This document shows, one piece after another, positions 1-15,973 of a DNA stretch of 64,000 nucleotides. The notes beneath the pieces are model-generated. The model saw nothing but the letters and a program-made list of their open reading frames with translations, was not told where the DNA came from and did no database searches. Position 1 is the first letter of the stretch, and each line of letters opens with the position of its first letter. This stretch comes from Seriola aureovittata (Eukaryota; Chordata; Actinopteri; Carangiformes; Carangidae), in NCBI RefSeq assembly GCF_021018895.1, contig NC_079382.1, positions 11,612,501 to 11,676,500 on the forward strand, in the 5' to 3' direction. A program made the translations under genes and the position numbers.

Positions 1-2261
1 CTGGGTTGCAGCACCGACGCAGGTTGGCGTCATAGTGGTCTAATTTTACTGCTGTTGATGCTGATGTTAAAAGAAGCAATAGGCACCTGCTATTTCTGCT
101 GCTACCCCATCTCCCTGGGGCCGGCAAAGAGGTATTAATAGACAGAGTTATTAGGCGCTGCATGGTCGCACATAGAGGCTTTATTGAGGAAAAAGAGGCT
201 CTGCTTAAGTGCAAAGGAAAACAGATAGGTACTCAGAATTCAGCTGTTATACAACAGTATAGCACTGACAAAACAAGAGGCTTCGTAAAAACACAGGTTC
301 AATCCAGGCATTTTAAAAGGCTACTGCAAGCAAGATCTGAGGAAGTAGTAAAATTGTATTCCTGCAACCTAAATTCTTTTAACATTATCAAATATTTCAA
401 TCTTTTGATTTGTTTCAAGTTTTACTCTTGGGGAGGAGGCCAGAATCCATACAGGAAACAGAGGAACAACCGCTGATATCTTGGCAGTGTTGCACAAAAG
501 GGTGTGTCTACACTGGAAGAACTCAAGCGTCAGCATAAGTCAGTTATTGTGTGATGGTAGTTTTCTATCCAGCATGTCCCACATGCGCACACATCACGCA
601 TTTCCTGCCTAAAGCCATGAAGCAATCCGCCTTCCGATGATTCTTTACATGGTGCAATGTTGATAAAAGGTGAAATGGGCAAGTGAGGTGAAAGAATGAC
701 AAGAAGGGAGAGTTTGGAAAGATTTTCATTGCGAGCTACGTAACTAATGCACAATTGCAGAAATGGCAGAATTTTGGACAAAGTTACAAAGTGTGGTAAA
801 AAAAACTTTAGCACCAAAATAAGGAAAAATAATATAATGGAAAACCAGTTAGTTTGATTAAACCTAAGAGAAAAGTTGATAACTCACCTAGTTTAACTTG
901 AAATGAAATGACCATTGTGTTAGTGATAAATGTGCTGTCTTCATGTTTATAACTTCGTCTTCTGAATAACAATTTTCTAGGAAAAAATGGAAAAGACAGG
1001 ATTGCATGAGTGTTCACAGAGTCAGACCGATGGAAGGGACTCGAATCTAAGTACCTAAATTACTTTGACATTTTATAAAATTATATATATATATAAAAAA
1101 AATGAAGACAGTGATAGTGAATAAGAAAACTTGTTTTCACTCCATACATTACATTACACTCGTCAGATCTTTACTGTTAATTCAATCTGCATTAACAACC
1201 AATGGCAAAAAATAATATGCTAGACTATTTGTGAATAATATTTCTAGATCATCTTCCAAATTAGGTATTTACATGTGACCTCTTCGTCAAACGAGAGGTT
1301 TTGATGTGATGTTGGCACGTCAGTGTTAATCTTGGCCCGCCTGTGCTTCCAGTAGAGGTGGATTTACTGTGTAGAGTCTGTCTGGTGGGAAAGAAGAGTT
1401 GGAACAGGCTGAATAAAAATACCACTGTGCAGACAGACGCTGTACACCTCATGTCCAGCTGTCCGCATGGCCTAGTCCATTTGCAGGAACAGCTAATGTA
1501 GGTGAAGTACAGACTGCTCTCTGTGCGTTTATGAATTATTTCTGAGGACTTTTTTCTTGCATTGTGCTGTAATTCACGTGTGCGTCTTTGACTGCATAGT
1601 AGGCGAATTCAAACCTTTCAAGAATAAATTAAACCGACGCAGACCGTGGTGAAAATGTCGCTTTCGGATCCTCATGTGACTTCTCTTGTGTAAGCAAGTG
1701 TGTGCAGCGGTTGTCGAACAGCGACAACATATGAGAAACATATGGGACGCAATGCATCACGTTTTTCCTCTTTCCAACAGACATGCTGACAACCACAATC
1801 AAATGATTCAGAGGAGACACCTCAGAGGGAAACTCAGACACAAATACCTACATGTAGGGTACGTGTTTTGAGGGAAAGGGTGTCTGGCCGAGCAGCATGT
1901 ATGCTCTTTGCTCGAAGACAGTAGCGGTGAGTCCTCCTAGCACTCTATATTTGGGCAAGGAAGTAAAACGTCATCGCGCTGGGCTTGCAAATTAAAAAAA
2001 ATGGAAAGAACGCACTGACGTAAGAGCCCTGACGTATAGTTAACCTTGGCAACAGACGGAACAATAAATAGAGCCAGTGGAGGTGCAGGAAAAATACTTC
2101 TATTCCTTATACAGGCTAATTTTAGACATTATTTTTAATTGCGTGTTGAATACCACTGTAGCTGCCGTCCTATCCGACTGCTAGTTATACATCTACAGAG
2201 AAAATGTATATATATAGGCTATGTTAAATAGAGCAACAGATTCAACCAGACAAACAGAACT
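1..2261. other. Gene-free flank downstream of fosab
   Basis: I see no protein-coding exon here. The open frames are short, lack recognisable domains and do not join by splice sites. The stretch is AT-rich with a short TA run near 1081-1095. The only structured part is the CRE/X-box cluster near 2016-2053, listed separately. The fosab transcript runs toward this flank and probably ends near 2262. Confidence 0.5.
2016..2053. promoter_or_regulatory. Paired CRE-like sites and an imperfect X-box
   Basis: Two CRE-like octamers, TGACGTAA (2016-2023) and TGACGTAT (2030-2037), are followed at once by GTTAACCTTGGCAAC (2039-2053). The latter resembles an RFX X-box with one extra base in the left half and a perfect GGCAAC right half. 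It lies just past the 3' end of fosab. The CRE next to X-box arrangement recurs near 6728 and 13464. The motif calls are direct reading; enhancer function is inference. Confidence 0.35.
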
Positions 2262-2781
2262 GAATTTAAATATCACTATTTTATTTACATCTCTTACAAA
2301 CAACATTCATCTTTACTCTCTCTGTAAAAAAATAAATTGAAATTTCATAAATTAAAACCACTAATGTTTTCACAGAAAACTTCATACTAAGATAGACCAC
2401 TCAGACCATGGTTAAGACAAAGCACGTCAGTTTTAAAGTTTCACAAACAGTTCACAAGTACTCTCACATTCCATCAACCAGAAAACAAACTGGATCAATA
2501 ATACCTATTGCTCTGAACACACATCAATACTACAACAAGTTTTGTTATCTAGCACCATAAAATCATATATTAACTCATAAAACGACTAGGTGGTATTAGT
2601 TGAAACATGCTTTTAACTTGCTACATTGGTGTAATAGGCAAGTATAGATAAAGGCAAATAAAATCGTAAATAATTTGCTTCCTGGTACAAGTCCATTCCA
2701 TAGCCCTGTGATCTGCACATCTACTTCACGTCATCAAGAAAATGTGCTTTATAGGAAGTATTTTTGTTTTTGGAAGAGTCT
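2262..2781 (-). other. fosab: fosab 3' UTR with AU-rich stretches and poly(A) signal
   Basis: Downstream of the fosab stop codon the minus strand is U-rich and contains AUUUA-type pentamers, for example within 2655-2675 and 2325-2345. Such elements drive rapid decay of immediate-early mRNAs, and c-fos is the classic case. A canonical AATAAA on the minus strand (positions 2280-2285) gives a likely mRNA end near 2262. The cleavage point is estimated from the signal. Confidence 0.6.
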
Positions 2782-4615
<1,834 letters not shown>

Positions 4616-4772
4616 CGTTCCCAAAAAGACAAGAAGATCCAAACAAACTCTACTGCGGGGGATTGTGAACTTGAAAAAAGGAAATCCCTCTAGTGGGTTT
4701 GTGGAAAAACTCTAAAGTGCTGCTCCCGATCTCGTTCTTTTCGTCCTTGTTCTGCTACTGAAAGTTTGACTG
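4616..4772 (-). other. fosab: fosab 5' UTR (estimated)
   Basis: The interval lies between the fosab start codon and a start site estimated 30 bases downstream of the TATA box. There is no splice signal to suggest an upstream exon. The exact 5' end cannot be fixed from sequence. Confidence 0.5.
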
Positions 4773-4794
4773 CCAACTCTGACTGCACGGAGCC

Positions 4795-5134
4795 TTTTTA
4801 TAGCCTGACCAAACAGCCGAATGACGTCGGCGAAGGGGAGTGTCCCTCGATCGGCAGCGAGGAAAAAAACACCAAAACACTGACTTGACAACGCAGAAAT
4901 ACTCCCAGCTACTGCTCGTACTTTGTTTAAAAGTTCAATATGCGATGCCCGCTTGTGTTGTTTGAAGGTAAAAAGTGACATTTCGATATATTTTTAAAAC
5001 TCACCCTCAAGAAATGGAATATTCCAGAAACGGGATCCCCAATACGTAATTTTCCAAATATGGTGCATCCTGAGGGAGGCGGGCCTTGCTGGGAAATACA
5101 CCTTCCGAGATTGGCGGACAGCGAGTTGACGTTA
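4795..5134 (-). promoter_or_regulatory. fosab: fosab promoter: TATA, proximal CRE, ETS-SRE
   Basis: Read on the minus strand, the order matches the mammalian FOS promoter. The TATA box TATAAAAA is at 4795-4802. The proximal CRE core TGACGTCG (plus-strand reading) is at 4822-4829, near -55. A perfect CArG box, CCATATTTGG, is at 5054-5063, near -285. The ETS/TCF half-site TCAGGATG abuts the CArG box at 5066-5073, the SRF/Elk-1 ternary-complex arrangement. A further CRE-like TGACGTTA is at 5127-5134 and an inverted CCAAT near 5110-5116. SRE-driven serum and ERK induction is established for FOS; its use here is inferred from site conservation. Confidence 0.85.
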
Positions 5135-6727
5135 TGTAAGACAACAAACACAGAGGCTGTTGTGAAAACTGAAAAACTGGGATAATGGTCAGCTAAAGTA
5201 CATCCTACTCATCGAAGCGCAGCAAAGATAAATTTGAACATGCAGATTTGTCTGTTCAGGACTAAGTGTATCAAACGAACGCACTGAACCCCGCACTGCC
5301 TGTGTATTTTTGACTTTCATGTTGAATAGTTATTTCAATTATTGTTATTTAGATCAAAAATCTGAACATGGGACCCCTGCAGTCTTTTTGTTAACCTTCT
5401 TATGCTTAGTAGATAGGCTTTAATGCATTTTATAGCTTACGGACAAAGCTATCACTGAGGCTGGAAAACAAAAGCACATTAACATTTAAACAAACTGTGG
5501 TTTGAGTAACTCTTGCAGGGTCAGTCATGTAGAGTACTGTTGTGTTAGAGGTCTTTCAGTGTCAAAGATTTAGAGTTGAGAGAGTTGAGAGATTTTGATT
5601 TGACACATGCTCATGCAATAGGCTATATGCAATGAAAAGCAGGGCAGTATACTCTGGAGGCTGTGCAAAGAATTTCCATTAGAATTAGGGTAAAAATGAG
5701 AATAAAACAATGTAGATAAATTGAAGATAAAATAATTAAAATGTGAATTTAACTCTTTTTGTTGGTTACATGGAAGAATTCTTTTTTTTCAAGTGAAAGC
5801 CTCTCTATCTTATCTGAGATAAGTTTTATTGGCAATTGACATTTGGGCCTAAATTGTATGCAATCCAAAAGAAATTTACCTAAATCTACACCAGGAATTG
5901 GCATACCACAGCTACATGTCAGAGCAGAAGCAGTTGCGTGTGTACTGTGCCTTCAGGCAGTGCTTGAACCTTATGTGTGTAATCCAAGCAGAGGTGTGTT
6001 TAGTTGCAGAACAAGATGATAACTGGCTCTGATGTGTACTTTTCCACAACAGCATTAGTTTGCTTTTCTCAGGGATGTCCATACTTGTTCGTAAAGGTCT
6101 TTCCCTAAGACCATGATAGAGGGAATCCTCACGCCTTTCCCTGTGTGATTTGCATAACAGCTGCTTCAAGAATCACTGAAATGCAACTTGACATTGAGCC
6201 AACCATCAGGCTTTATATTACTCTTCAAAATAATTTTTTAATTGCTTAATTACTCTGTAGTTTTAAACATAATTTTCATTGCCACAAACACCCTAATCAA
6301 GATTCTCCACTTTTTTTTGGTTAACTTGTCCTTAATGAAAAAGTAGGACTAAAGCATACCATTTCAGTTGTCAATATTTTGTTGCTGTTGATTTTGAAGT
6401 TATGAATGAGCAGAAAATAATGGGAAAAGCAAAAATTCTGACCCCAGTAGTTAGATGGAGCCTATATAAAAAATAGTTACATTCCCCTATCTGGTTTTCT
6501 TAAAGGGTCATTTAGGAATACTTCTCTTTTAGCATTCCCTTAAACAGTGCAGGCCTAACATGCAACAGAGGGCTGTTGTTAAAAAATAAATAGGCATTAT
6601 AAGCGTTAACATATCATTAATAAAGGTCTAAAAAGTTAATAATAGTGTTATTGTGTGAAAGTGCATCAATGTAGGTTAAAGGAGTCCTGTTTTGTTTCCC
6701 GCGCTCGTGTTTTGTTTAACATTCTTG

Positions 6728-6892
6728 GTTGCCCTAGCAACACTCCACCCCTTCGCGTCAGTGACGTCCTCAATTTGCATGGCAACAAAGATCGCTTTTG
6801 CTGCTAAGACGAACCGCTCAACAAAGTAAATTAAAACCGACTATTCAGCGTCGCCTGCGCGGGGCCCCCATAAGAACACGTCATTACGTCAG
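6728..6892. promoter_or_regulatory. CRE/X-box/octamer cluster, candidate Fos enhancer
   Basis: The cluster opens with a perfect RFX X-box, GTTGCCCTAGCAAC (6728-6741). It is followed by a GCGTCA half CRE (6755-6760), TGACGTCC (6762-6769), the octamer ATTTGCAT (6773-6780) and a GGCAAC half X-box (6781-6786). About 90 bases on lie ACGTCA (6878-6883) and TTACGTCA followed by GCA (6884-6893), a CRE/Maf-type site. The density is far above the surrounding AT-rich DNA. CREB and RFX binding is predicted from consensus only. Confidence 0.55.
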
Positions 6893-8479
6893 CAAATGAT
6901 CTGAAACGTCTGGTTCCAGGAAACAGGGGCAGAGTGAGAGCTCTGTCTGTCGTGTTGGTCTCAGACGGCGCTCCTCTCCATGGAGCCTGCGGAGCAGCGG
7001 AATGAAACAGGACACCAGACAACCCGTTCATCTTGTGGATTGTTTGAGTATTTTGTTTGATTGGTTGGCAAGAATAGCAGGTTCCCAATCAGCGATGCTG
7101 ACATAGACTATTTGTTTTGAACAATGTTTTTAGTTATTAGAAGGAGAATAATAAACCAATGTAAAGACATAAAAGACGAGAGTAAAAGATGGCATAGCAA
7201 TGTATTGTATATAGGCCACTTACCATAACAATTAAGTTGATAACCATACTAATGACGACAGCTACTTAATCGAAAAACATCCACAACAAAATCAATTAGC
7301 TTGCAGCAACACGGGAGAAGGATAATTCATGGATAAAGATCATATTCACATACCATAATTTACATTTTGGGTAATGTAAGTATTGTAGCTCATTTTTGGT
7401 GAATTACACATAGCACTTTGAATGGCCCTACTTACTACTGTTTTTTATTTATTTATTATTTTTAATAGGCTAACATCTTTTTTTATTTCTTATTTATTTA
7501 TTTATCTCTGAGTCACTTATTTTTTGCCCAAGTTCATTGCATTCAGCAACAGCGCACAAGACAAGAGCACAATTATCTTTTTGCCTGTTTTACATGAACT
7601 TTGAACGCTGATGTCACAGAGTCTAAAAATAAACTCCGCCGGCCTGTGCACATTCACGCTCAAGTTGCTTTGATGAAAACAAGTCTTTGAGCTGTAGTGA
7701 GGGGTGTCTGCAGTTATGTCCGACCTGTGAACCCCTCTGTTCTTGAGCCGCCAGTGACTGAATAGGCTCAAGCTGACCACCTAATGATTTTCCGGCAAAT
7801 GAGCCTAGAGAGGGCTGTGACTGCCGGGAAGCAGCCGGGAGCGCAGCCCCTCTGAGCAGGGTGAGCCCCCCCTCTATTCACCATCCATCCCTCTCACTTC
7901 AGCGGATCTGTGAGGTCATCTGATACCTAAATATAGATTACCCAGCCTATACAAGCCCCTTTCATATAGCATCTGATTTAAGCTATGCGGGAATAAGGCA
8001 TGCATAATGGTGCCAATAAATTGCATCAACACGACTGAACAAAAACACTGATGTTGTCTCATAGGCGATCATCACATGGAAATCAGCCACCAGATCAATG
8101 AGTGACTAATGAATGAATGAATGACGAACATGGGAAAAAGCACAGGCCTAATATTTCCAATTTTCTGCAATAAGCCATTTGTGTGATGCCTTTAGCAAAC
8201 TATAAATACATTTACAGATTAATATCTGCGAAGAATCCTATTCTTATAGGTGGTGGGTCAAGTGCAGGGGTTTGCCCTCCTCTTCATGCACTAAAAGTAG
8301 TGTCTCAGTGGCTAGTCAAGGCGCAGCTAGTGACGCTGTTATTGATAGGCTACAATACATGACGGCCGAGCTTTTTAGCTCGTGTTTCACTTTCTTCTGT
8401 GAGTGTGAGTGAGTGGGCCACACACAGCCACACGTCCGTCTGCGCGCTCTCTCTGTGCGCCACAGCGCGCCCCTGTTCC

Positions 8480-8523
8480 CCGGAAACACCATATATGGTT
8501 CGACCGGTCCATTCGGCGATTGG
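8480..8523 (+). promoter_or_regulatory. ETS-CArG serum response element with CCAAT box
   Basis: A perfect CArG box CCATATATGG (8489-8498) is preceded within three bases by CCGGAA (8480-8485), a consensus ETS/TCF site. This is the layout that recruits SRF with Elk-1. An inverted CCAAT (GATTGG, 8518-8523) follows. The element lies about 780 bases upstream of the TATA box of the second Fos gene and about 3.7 kb upstream of fosab. It is further from a TATA box than the classic -300 position. Confidence 0.6.
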
Positions 8524-8984
8524 CTGCTTTACTACAGCAACAATTCTGTTGCTGGAGCTCTATTCGTATGCAGAGACAGGTGAAAGGCAAATGTGATATA
8601 TGGATGACAGTTAACTAAGCGACTCATAAGTAATCAGCAGGTGTGCTGGGAGTTTTGTGCATTAATTAAATCATGCTGGGTTTCACAATATTGCTCCAAA
8701 ATAAGATGGGGAAATCGTTTTTGTAATATTTCTCTCTATAGCTACTATGGAGTGCACCGGCAGTGTTCTGATTCTGGTTATTCGGAGGGAACACGAAGTA
8801 CTAAACACACCAGGTCCACTCTTTTAAAGTGTTTATTAACAGCTTGCAATGCCATCACCCCCATTCACCTGCAACAGGCATTTCTGTTGCCATGTATGCG
8901 CCAGTACAATTAAGATACGTCTCGTGAACATATGTGGACATAAAGGGAACATGATGTATATGATGCAGATGCTGCATACATGAG

Positions 8985-9248
8985 ATGACGTAGTTCATTC
9001 ATGTCGATGGGCACCTCTTGGAGGCGGGGGTGTCCCTTCACACATGTTTGCTGTTTTTTTTTATATTTGAGTAAATAAAATAAGTTAAAATGAAAACGCT
9101 GCTTAATGTTGCTGTTGGACCACTTCGTGGATTTAAATGTAGAACTGGAAAACATCTGCTCGCTTTTTTTTCTCTCACCTCTCCCTCTTTGAAATGGTTC
9201 GGTCTCACCACACAGATTTCATTCATAAAATTCCAGCTCACTATAAAA
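8985..9248 (+). promoter_or_regulatory. Core promoter of second Fos gene
   Basis: A clear TATA box, TATAAAA (9242-9248), predicts a start near 9272, about 110 bases before the ATG at 9385. A CRE-like TGACGTAG lies at 8985-8992. Unlike fosab, there is no CRE at -60 and no SRE at -300; the nearest SRE is the 8489 element. Its induction may therefore differ from that of fosab. Confidence 0.6.
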
Positions 9249-9384
9249 GGCGGGCCACTCCACTATCTGCACAGTTACCATTTATGAACCTGGCAAATGG
9301 AATATAAGTAGGCGTTTAGCTGTCTGTTTGCTCTTTAGAATAGATAAATCTTGTTTTTTTTATGCAGTGATTTTAGGCGAGAAC

Positions 9385-12030
<2,646 letters not shown>

Positions 12031-12620
12031 ATGCAAACAAGTTATGCAACGATACTGTCATTGTATTCTAACCAGCCAGCAAGCTACGATCTTTCTCAAG
12101 TAATCTTTTATAGTGTGAGTTTTGATGTTGTGTAAACCTAAACATCAAAGGTTCTGTAGACAACATGTGTTCTGTGACTGTAACAGGGTCGATTTCTTCC
12201 ATATTGCTGGTGCAGTTCTCTGAGATGAGACTTCGTGCTGGTGTCAGAAATGCATGCAAATACAAGTCATCTGTAATCCAAGAAGGATTGGTGGTATCAT
12301 GTGTTTTTAAAATCCCTAAATGTGATTTATGTAAAGTTAGGTCATGCTCAATAGCCTACTGTGTTTGTAATACTGTTGACAAAGTTGTGTTGTAACAAGT
12401 GAAAAAAAGAAGGGTTACTAATGTGTAGCGTATAGGTGTAACATCTTGCTGTAAGGTGTCCCCTGACTTGACATTTCCTTTCAAGTTTTCCATGAAAAAA
12501 TATTATGTCATGTATTTTATCAAGATGTATTTTATGACATAGTTTATTTTTTTACTTATTACAAATGATCAGATGCAAAAAATGATATAATGCTGGAAAT
12601 AAAATAAGACAACTGCAAAC
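12031..12620 (+). other. 3' UTR of second Fos gene
   Basis: The region after the stop codon is U-rich, with TTTATTTTTTTAC near 12543-12555 and TATTTTAT motifs, as expected for an unstable immediate-early mRNA. AATAAA at 12598-12603 predicts an end near 12620. Confidence 0.6.
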
Positions 12621-12788
12621 ATTTTGTTGCTGTTGGTATTCAGTCAGGAATATTAATTTGAAAAAAAATAGTCTAACTACAGAGTTCATAAGGTCCACCA
12701 GGAACTGTTGTAGTGCTTTCAATCATAGTACATGAGCTTACTACTATATAGACGAATAGACGCCATGGTTAGATGATTCCTTGCCTGC

Positions 12789-13100
12789 TATTTACAAGGT
12801 CGAGAATGAACACTGAACCTCAGCTTTTAGGACGAGGAGTAAACTTCATTACAATTCCATATCAACTGAGCAAACTACATCTTCCAAAAAACACCATTAG
12901 ATATGATCAAAAGCTCCAGAGGAGCTACTAAATGGACCTTGTAGTGAGAGTTCCTTTTTTTCTCATCCTTTCATGCTTACTGTGTCTCAACGTGTCTCTT
13001 CATTTGGTGATGAAGATTTACTAAATGGACCTTGTGGTGAGATGTTTTCTCGTTCGATATTTACAAGGTCGAGAATGAACTTTGAACCTCAGATTTTAGG
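12789..13100. repeat. Nested direct and inverted short repeats
   Basis: A 43-base unit (12789-12831) recurs at 13058-13100 with three differences. Between them a 24-base unit (12926-12949) recurs at 13019-13042 with one difference. The inner unit contains GGACCTTGT, the near inverse complement of ACAAGGTC in the outer unit. The order is therefore outer, inner, inner, outer, with outer and inner opposed. This looks like two head-to-head copies of a small inverted-repeat element. The family is not identified. Confidence 0.7.
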
Positions 13101-13463
13101 CCAACGTGGGACGAGAACAGCTAAAGAAATTAAAATCTGAACATTTACTGTTCAGTCTGCACCTGCTGATAAAGATTAGCTATGTGATATGCTTTAGAAA
13201 ACTTATTAAAAAATAGTCAAGAAGAGGGTCAAGAACGTCATATTTATATTTTCAGCCCTGTATCAGTTCATGCAGATGTCAGTGTATTCCATATTTGGAT
13301 CGAGCGTTACATAAAGTACAACCACTGGGGACTGAATCGTGTTTAAAATGAGTGGGAGCAGCAGAAACAGCAGGTTAATTATTTATTCATAGCTCGCTCT
13401 CAGCTCCACTATTGTCACGGTCAAGGGAATCCGATTCCACAGCAGCACAGTGCGTGCTATGCG

Positions 13464-13552
13464 TGACGTCAGCACGCGATTGCCATTGCCGTATCGTATT
13501 ACTTCCTTTGACCATGTTTGGGTAATTGCAGTTGTTTTGTTTCCATAGTAAC
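13464..13552. promoter_or_regulatory. Consensus CRE and near-consensus X-box
   Basis: A full palindromic CRE, TGACGTCA (13464-13471), followed by GCA as in Maf-type sites, lies 68 bases before GTTTCCATAGTAAC (13539-13552), an X-box with one mismatch in the left half. GC content is raised and a CCGGAA ETS core follows near 13589. It could be an enhancer or the promoter of an unannotated transcript running right. Confidence 0.5.
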
Positions 13553-13638
13553 GGGTGTCATATTTCGGAGCTGGAGTGCAGCGTGTTACCGGAAAAAGTC
13601 GAGAAGGACCGAGCGGTTGTTGCGGAGTGTTGTTGAGC

Positions 13639-13917
13639 ATGAACAGGCGAAACTTTCTCATCACGTGCATGACGATAATTGGTATAAAAAGTAATTTAAC
13701 AGTGCCAGAGCCTTTCTCGGAACAAACAGGGTATCTAATGCCCACAGCCTGTTTGCCATCGGTCTTGAATGAGCAAACAGTGCTTCAAGGTAGCAATACC
13801 ACATCAGTGATTGCATTTAATGTAACCACATCAAGCCGAGGGATTACATGTTCATTTACGTATGACAAAAACCTTTTGTTAGACGTTTTACAACACACAA
13901 TATGTCTCCATGCCTGA
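13639..13917 (+). CDS. Unrecognised ORF beside CRE region (doubtful gene)
   Basis: An open frame runs from 13555 to 13917. Its second Met, at 13639, begins MNRRNFLITCMTIIGI, a basic start followed by a hydrophobic stretch like a signal peptide or anchor. Several NxT/S sites (NLT, NTT, NVT) follow. I do not recognise a family. It begins just after a CRE/X-box region with promoter character. An overlapping minus-strand frame of equal length (13383-13745) means the openness may be chance. No splice partner was found. Coding status is unproven. Confidence 0.15.
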   Translation: MNRRNFLITCMTIIGIKSNLTVPEPFSEQTGYLMPTACLPSVLNEQTVLQGSNTTSVIAFNVTTSSRGITCSFTYDKNLLLDVLQHTICLHA

Positions 13918-15973
13918 CTATAGCTCTGAGACATGTGCCTTCTTTCTTGTCATCAATAGGGGGAGCTACAGAGTGGACAGGAGACAGCACCAAAACAATA
14001 GCCTCTCTTCATTCACTCAGTGGTGTAGCACAAAAATCTAGGCCCTGTAGCCAACATATGCAGTCTCAGTGGGCCCCTTCCCCTTTTAATATATCCATTG
14101 TCACGCTTTTACAAATAACTGATCCAGCAAGTAAACACATCTGTAGTGGTTATTAGGGTCATCAGTAATTAAGTGTTTAAGAAAGTGCACAGTGTGAAAT
14201 CTCAACCCTCTTTCTCTCAACATGCTGTAATTACTGTGTGTATGTTTCAGAGCACAGTAGCTTCGGTCTTCATTAAACCCTTAGCATAAAACAAATTTAT
14301 AAAGCCATTTTACATGGCTCCATAGGTTAAATGTAATACTGTTTTAACTCACTAAGTCCTCACTAGAATCACATTTTCTTTACAGAATTAAGTTTAATAA
14401 GTTTACAACAAGGGCTTAACTCAGTCTGTTGCACTGTAGAAGAAGCATGATAAAACATTAGAAACTTAAAGGCACAATGCAGATAGTCCACAAAGCCCCA
14501 GCTTTATAACTTAAAACACAAGATTACTGCTCCCACTCCTATCTTACTGATTGACTTGTCTTAATACAGACAATAGTGTTAAATAGTGACTCAGTCTAAG
14601 TTATTAATCTTCTCTGATATTGCTGAAGGTTGAACTGGTCACATTTCAAGTTATTACATGAGAAACATTGTACATTATAAGCATATTAACACTGAACAAC
14701 ACTATAAACAGATTACTTGGTGTTTGTGTGACAAATCTCTGCATAAACTCAGTTTGTCTGATATCCTAAGTAACATGAGGCCACTCTGTCGCTTTCAAAC
14801 TAACTATAAACCAACATCAAACCATTCTCAAATTTCGAAATTGCAGATAAAAATGAACATTGAATTTAAACCTTTTGAGGGCCCTCCCCATGTTTGGGCC
14901 CTGAGTACTTCTGTGGTACCCTCACTGCTGTTTTTAACAGCCGTTTGTGTGCGAGATGTCTTGGTGCCTGGCTATTTTAGAGTGATGATGGATAGGCCTG
15001 TCAACAGCTCTGATGTGTTCTGACTCACTCTCTGTCCACTCCACTTGTTCTGTCAGATTCTGTGTCCAACAGTGTGATGCTTCTCACTTCCGTAGCCTGT
15101 TTCAGAGTTGCAAAATAACACATACCGAGAGCTTTTCACAACCAACCATCAAGCCACAGTCCCACTGTCTGAGATGTGAACTGAGGGGAAGGAGTTTTTA
15201 TTTCAACCATTGACTGAGACCATTGCCTGCTGTTACTCTGCTGCATGAGGAAGTATTTATTCATTTCAAAGTAGTTTAAGTTAAGTTTAAGTAAAGTACC
15301 ACAAAGTACCACATTCAAAATTTTATTCAAGTGAAAATACAGGTGATAGGACAATAAATGAAATATACTGCAGTATATATAGCAGAATGACCAATGTCAG
15401 TGTTAGATTATTGTGTAATTTATTATTGTTTGATTATCATTACTGATATATTATGTACGTCTATGATGTATCATGATGTGTAAGCAATATTTCAGTGTTG
15501 TAGCTGGCCAATGGGAAGCTAATCAACAACACATTTGGATTGTTTAATCACTTAACATCCAGTTTCCCCTTTTATTTCCTCTCAGTTAACTTGAAACTCT
15601 TAAAATCATCTTATTCCAATCTGTCTGACAGACTATGTTTTTTTAAGGGCTACACTTTTCCATTAAATGGAAAAGTAACTATAGTAACTAAAATAACTAA
15701 AGTAGCTGCCAAATAAATGAAGTGGTATATAAAGAGTAAAAGTACTCAGTAGACAGCTATCAGTGTTATAGCCTATCATTACTCTATCATATTTATATTG
15801 TTGGATCTTTATTTTGTTTTCTTTTGGGTAGTAAATCTACTGGATTTTATCAACTGATCTTTTGCATTTAAATTCGTAACTTGCAAAGTGACTAGTGATG
15901 AAATTAAATGTAGTGAAAGTTACAAGTAACTACAGTATATATAGTACTTTAAGACCAGCACATCCATGTTCCA

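Larger units (their letters stand above)
5135..9240. other. Shared upstream region between two divergent Fos genes
   Basis: The stretch separates the fosab promoter from the TATA box of the second Fos gene and has no convincing exon. Most of it is AT-rich. GC-rich islands stand out at 6700-7000, 7600-7920 and 8330-8530. The first and last contain CRE/X-box and SRE motifs listed separately. Because the genes are head-to-head, any enhancer here could serve both. Confidence 0.6.
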
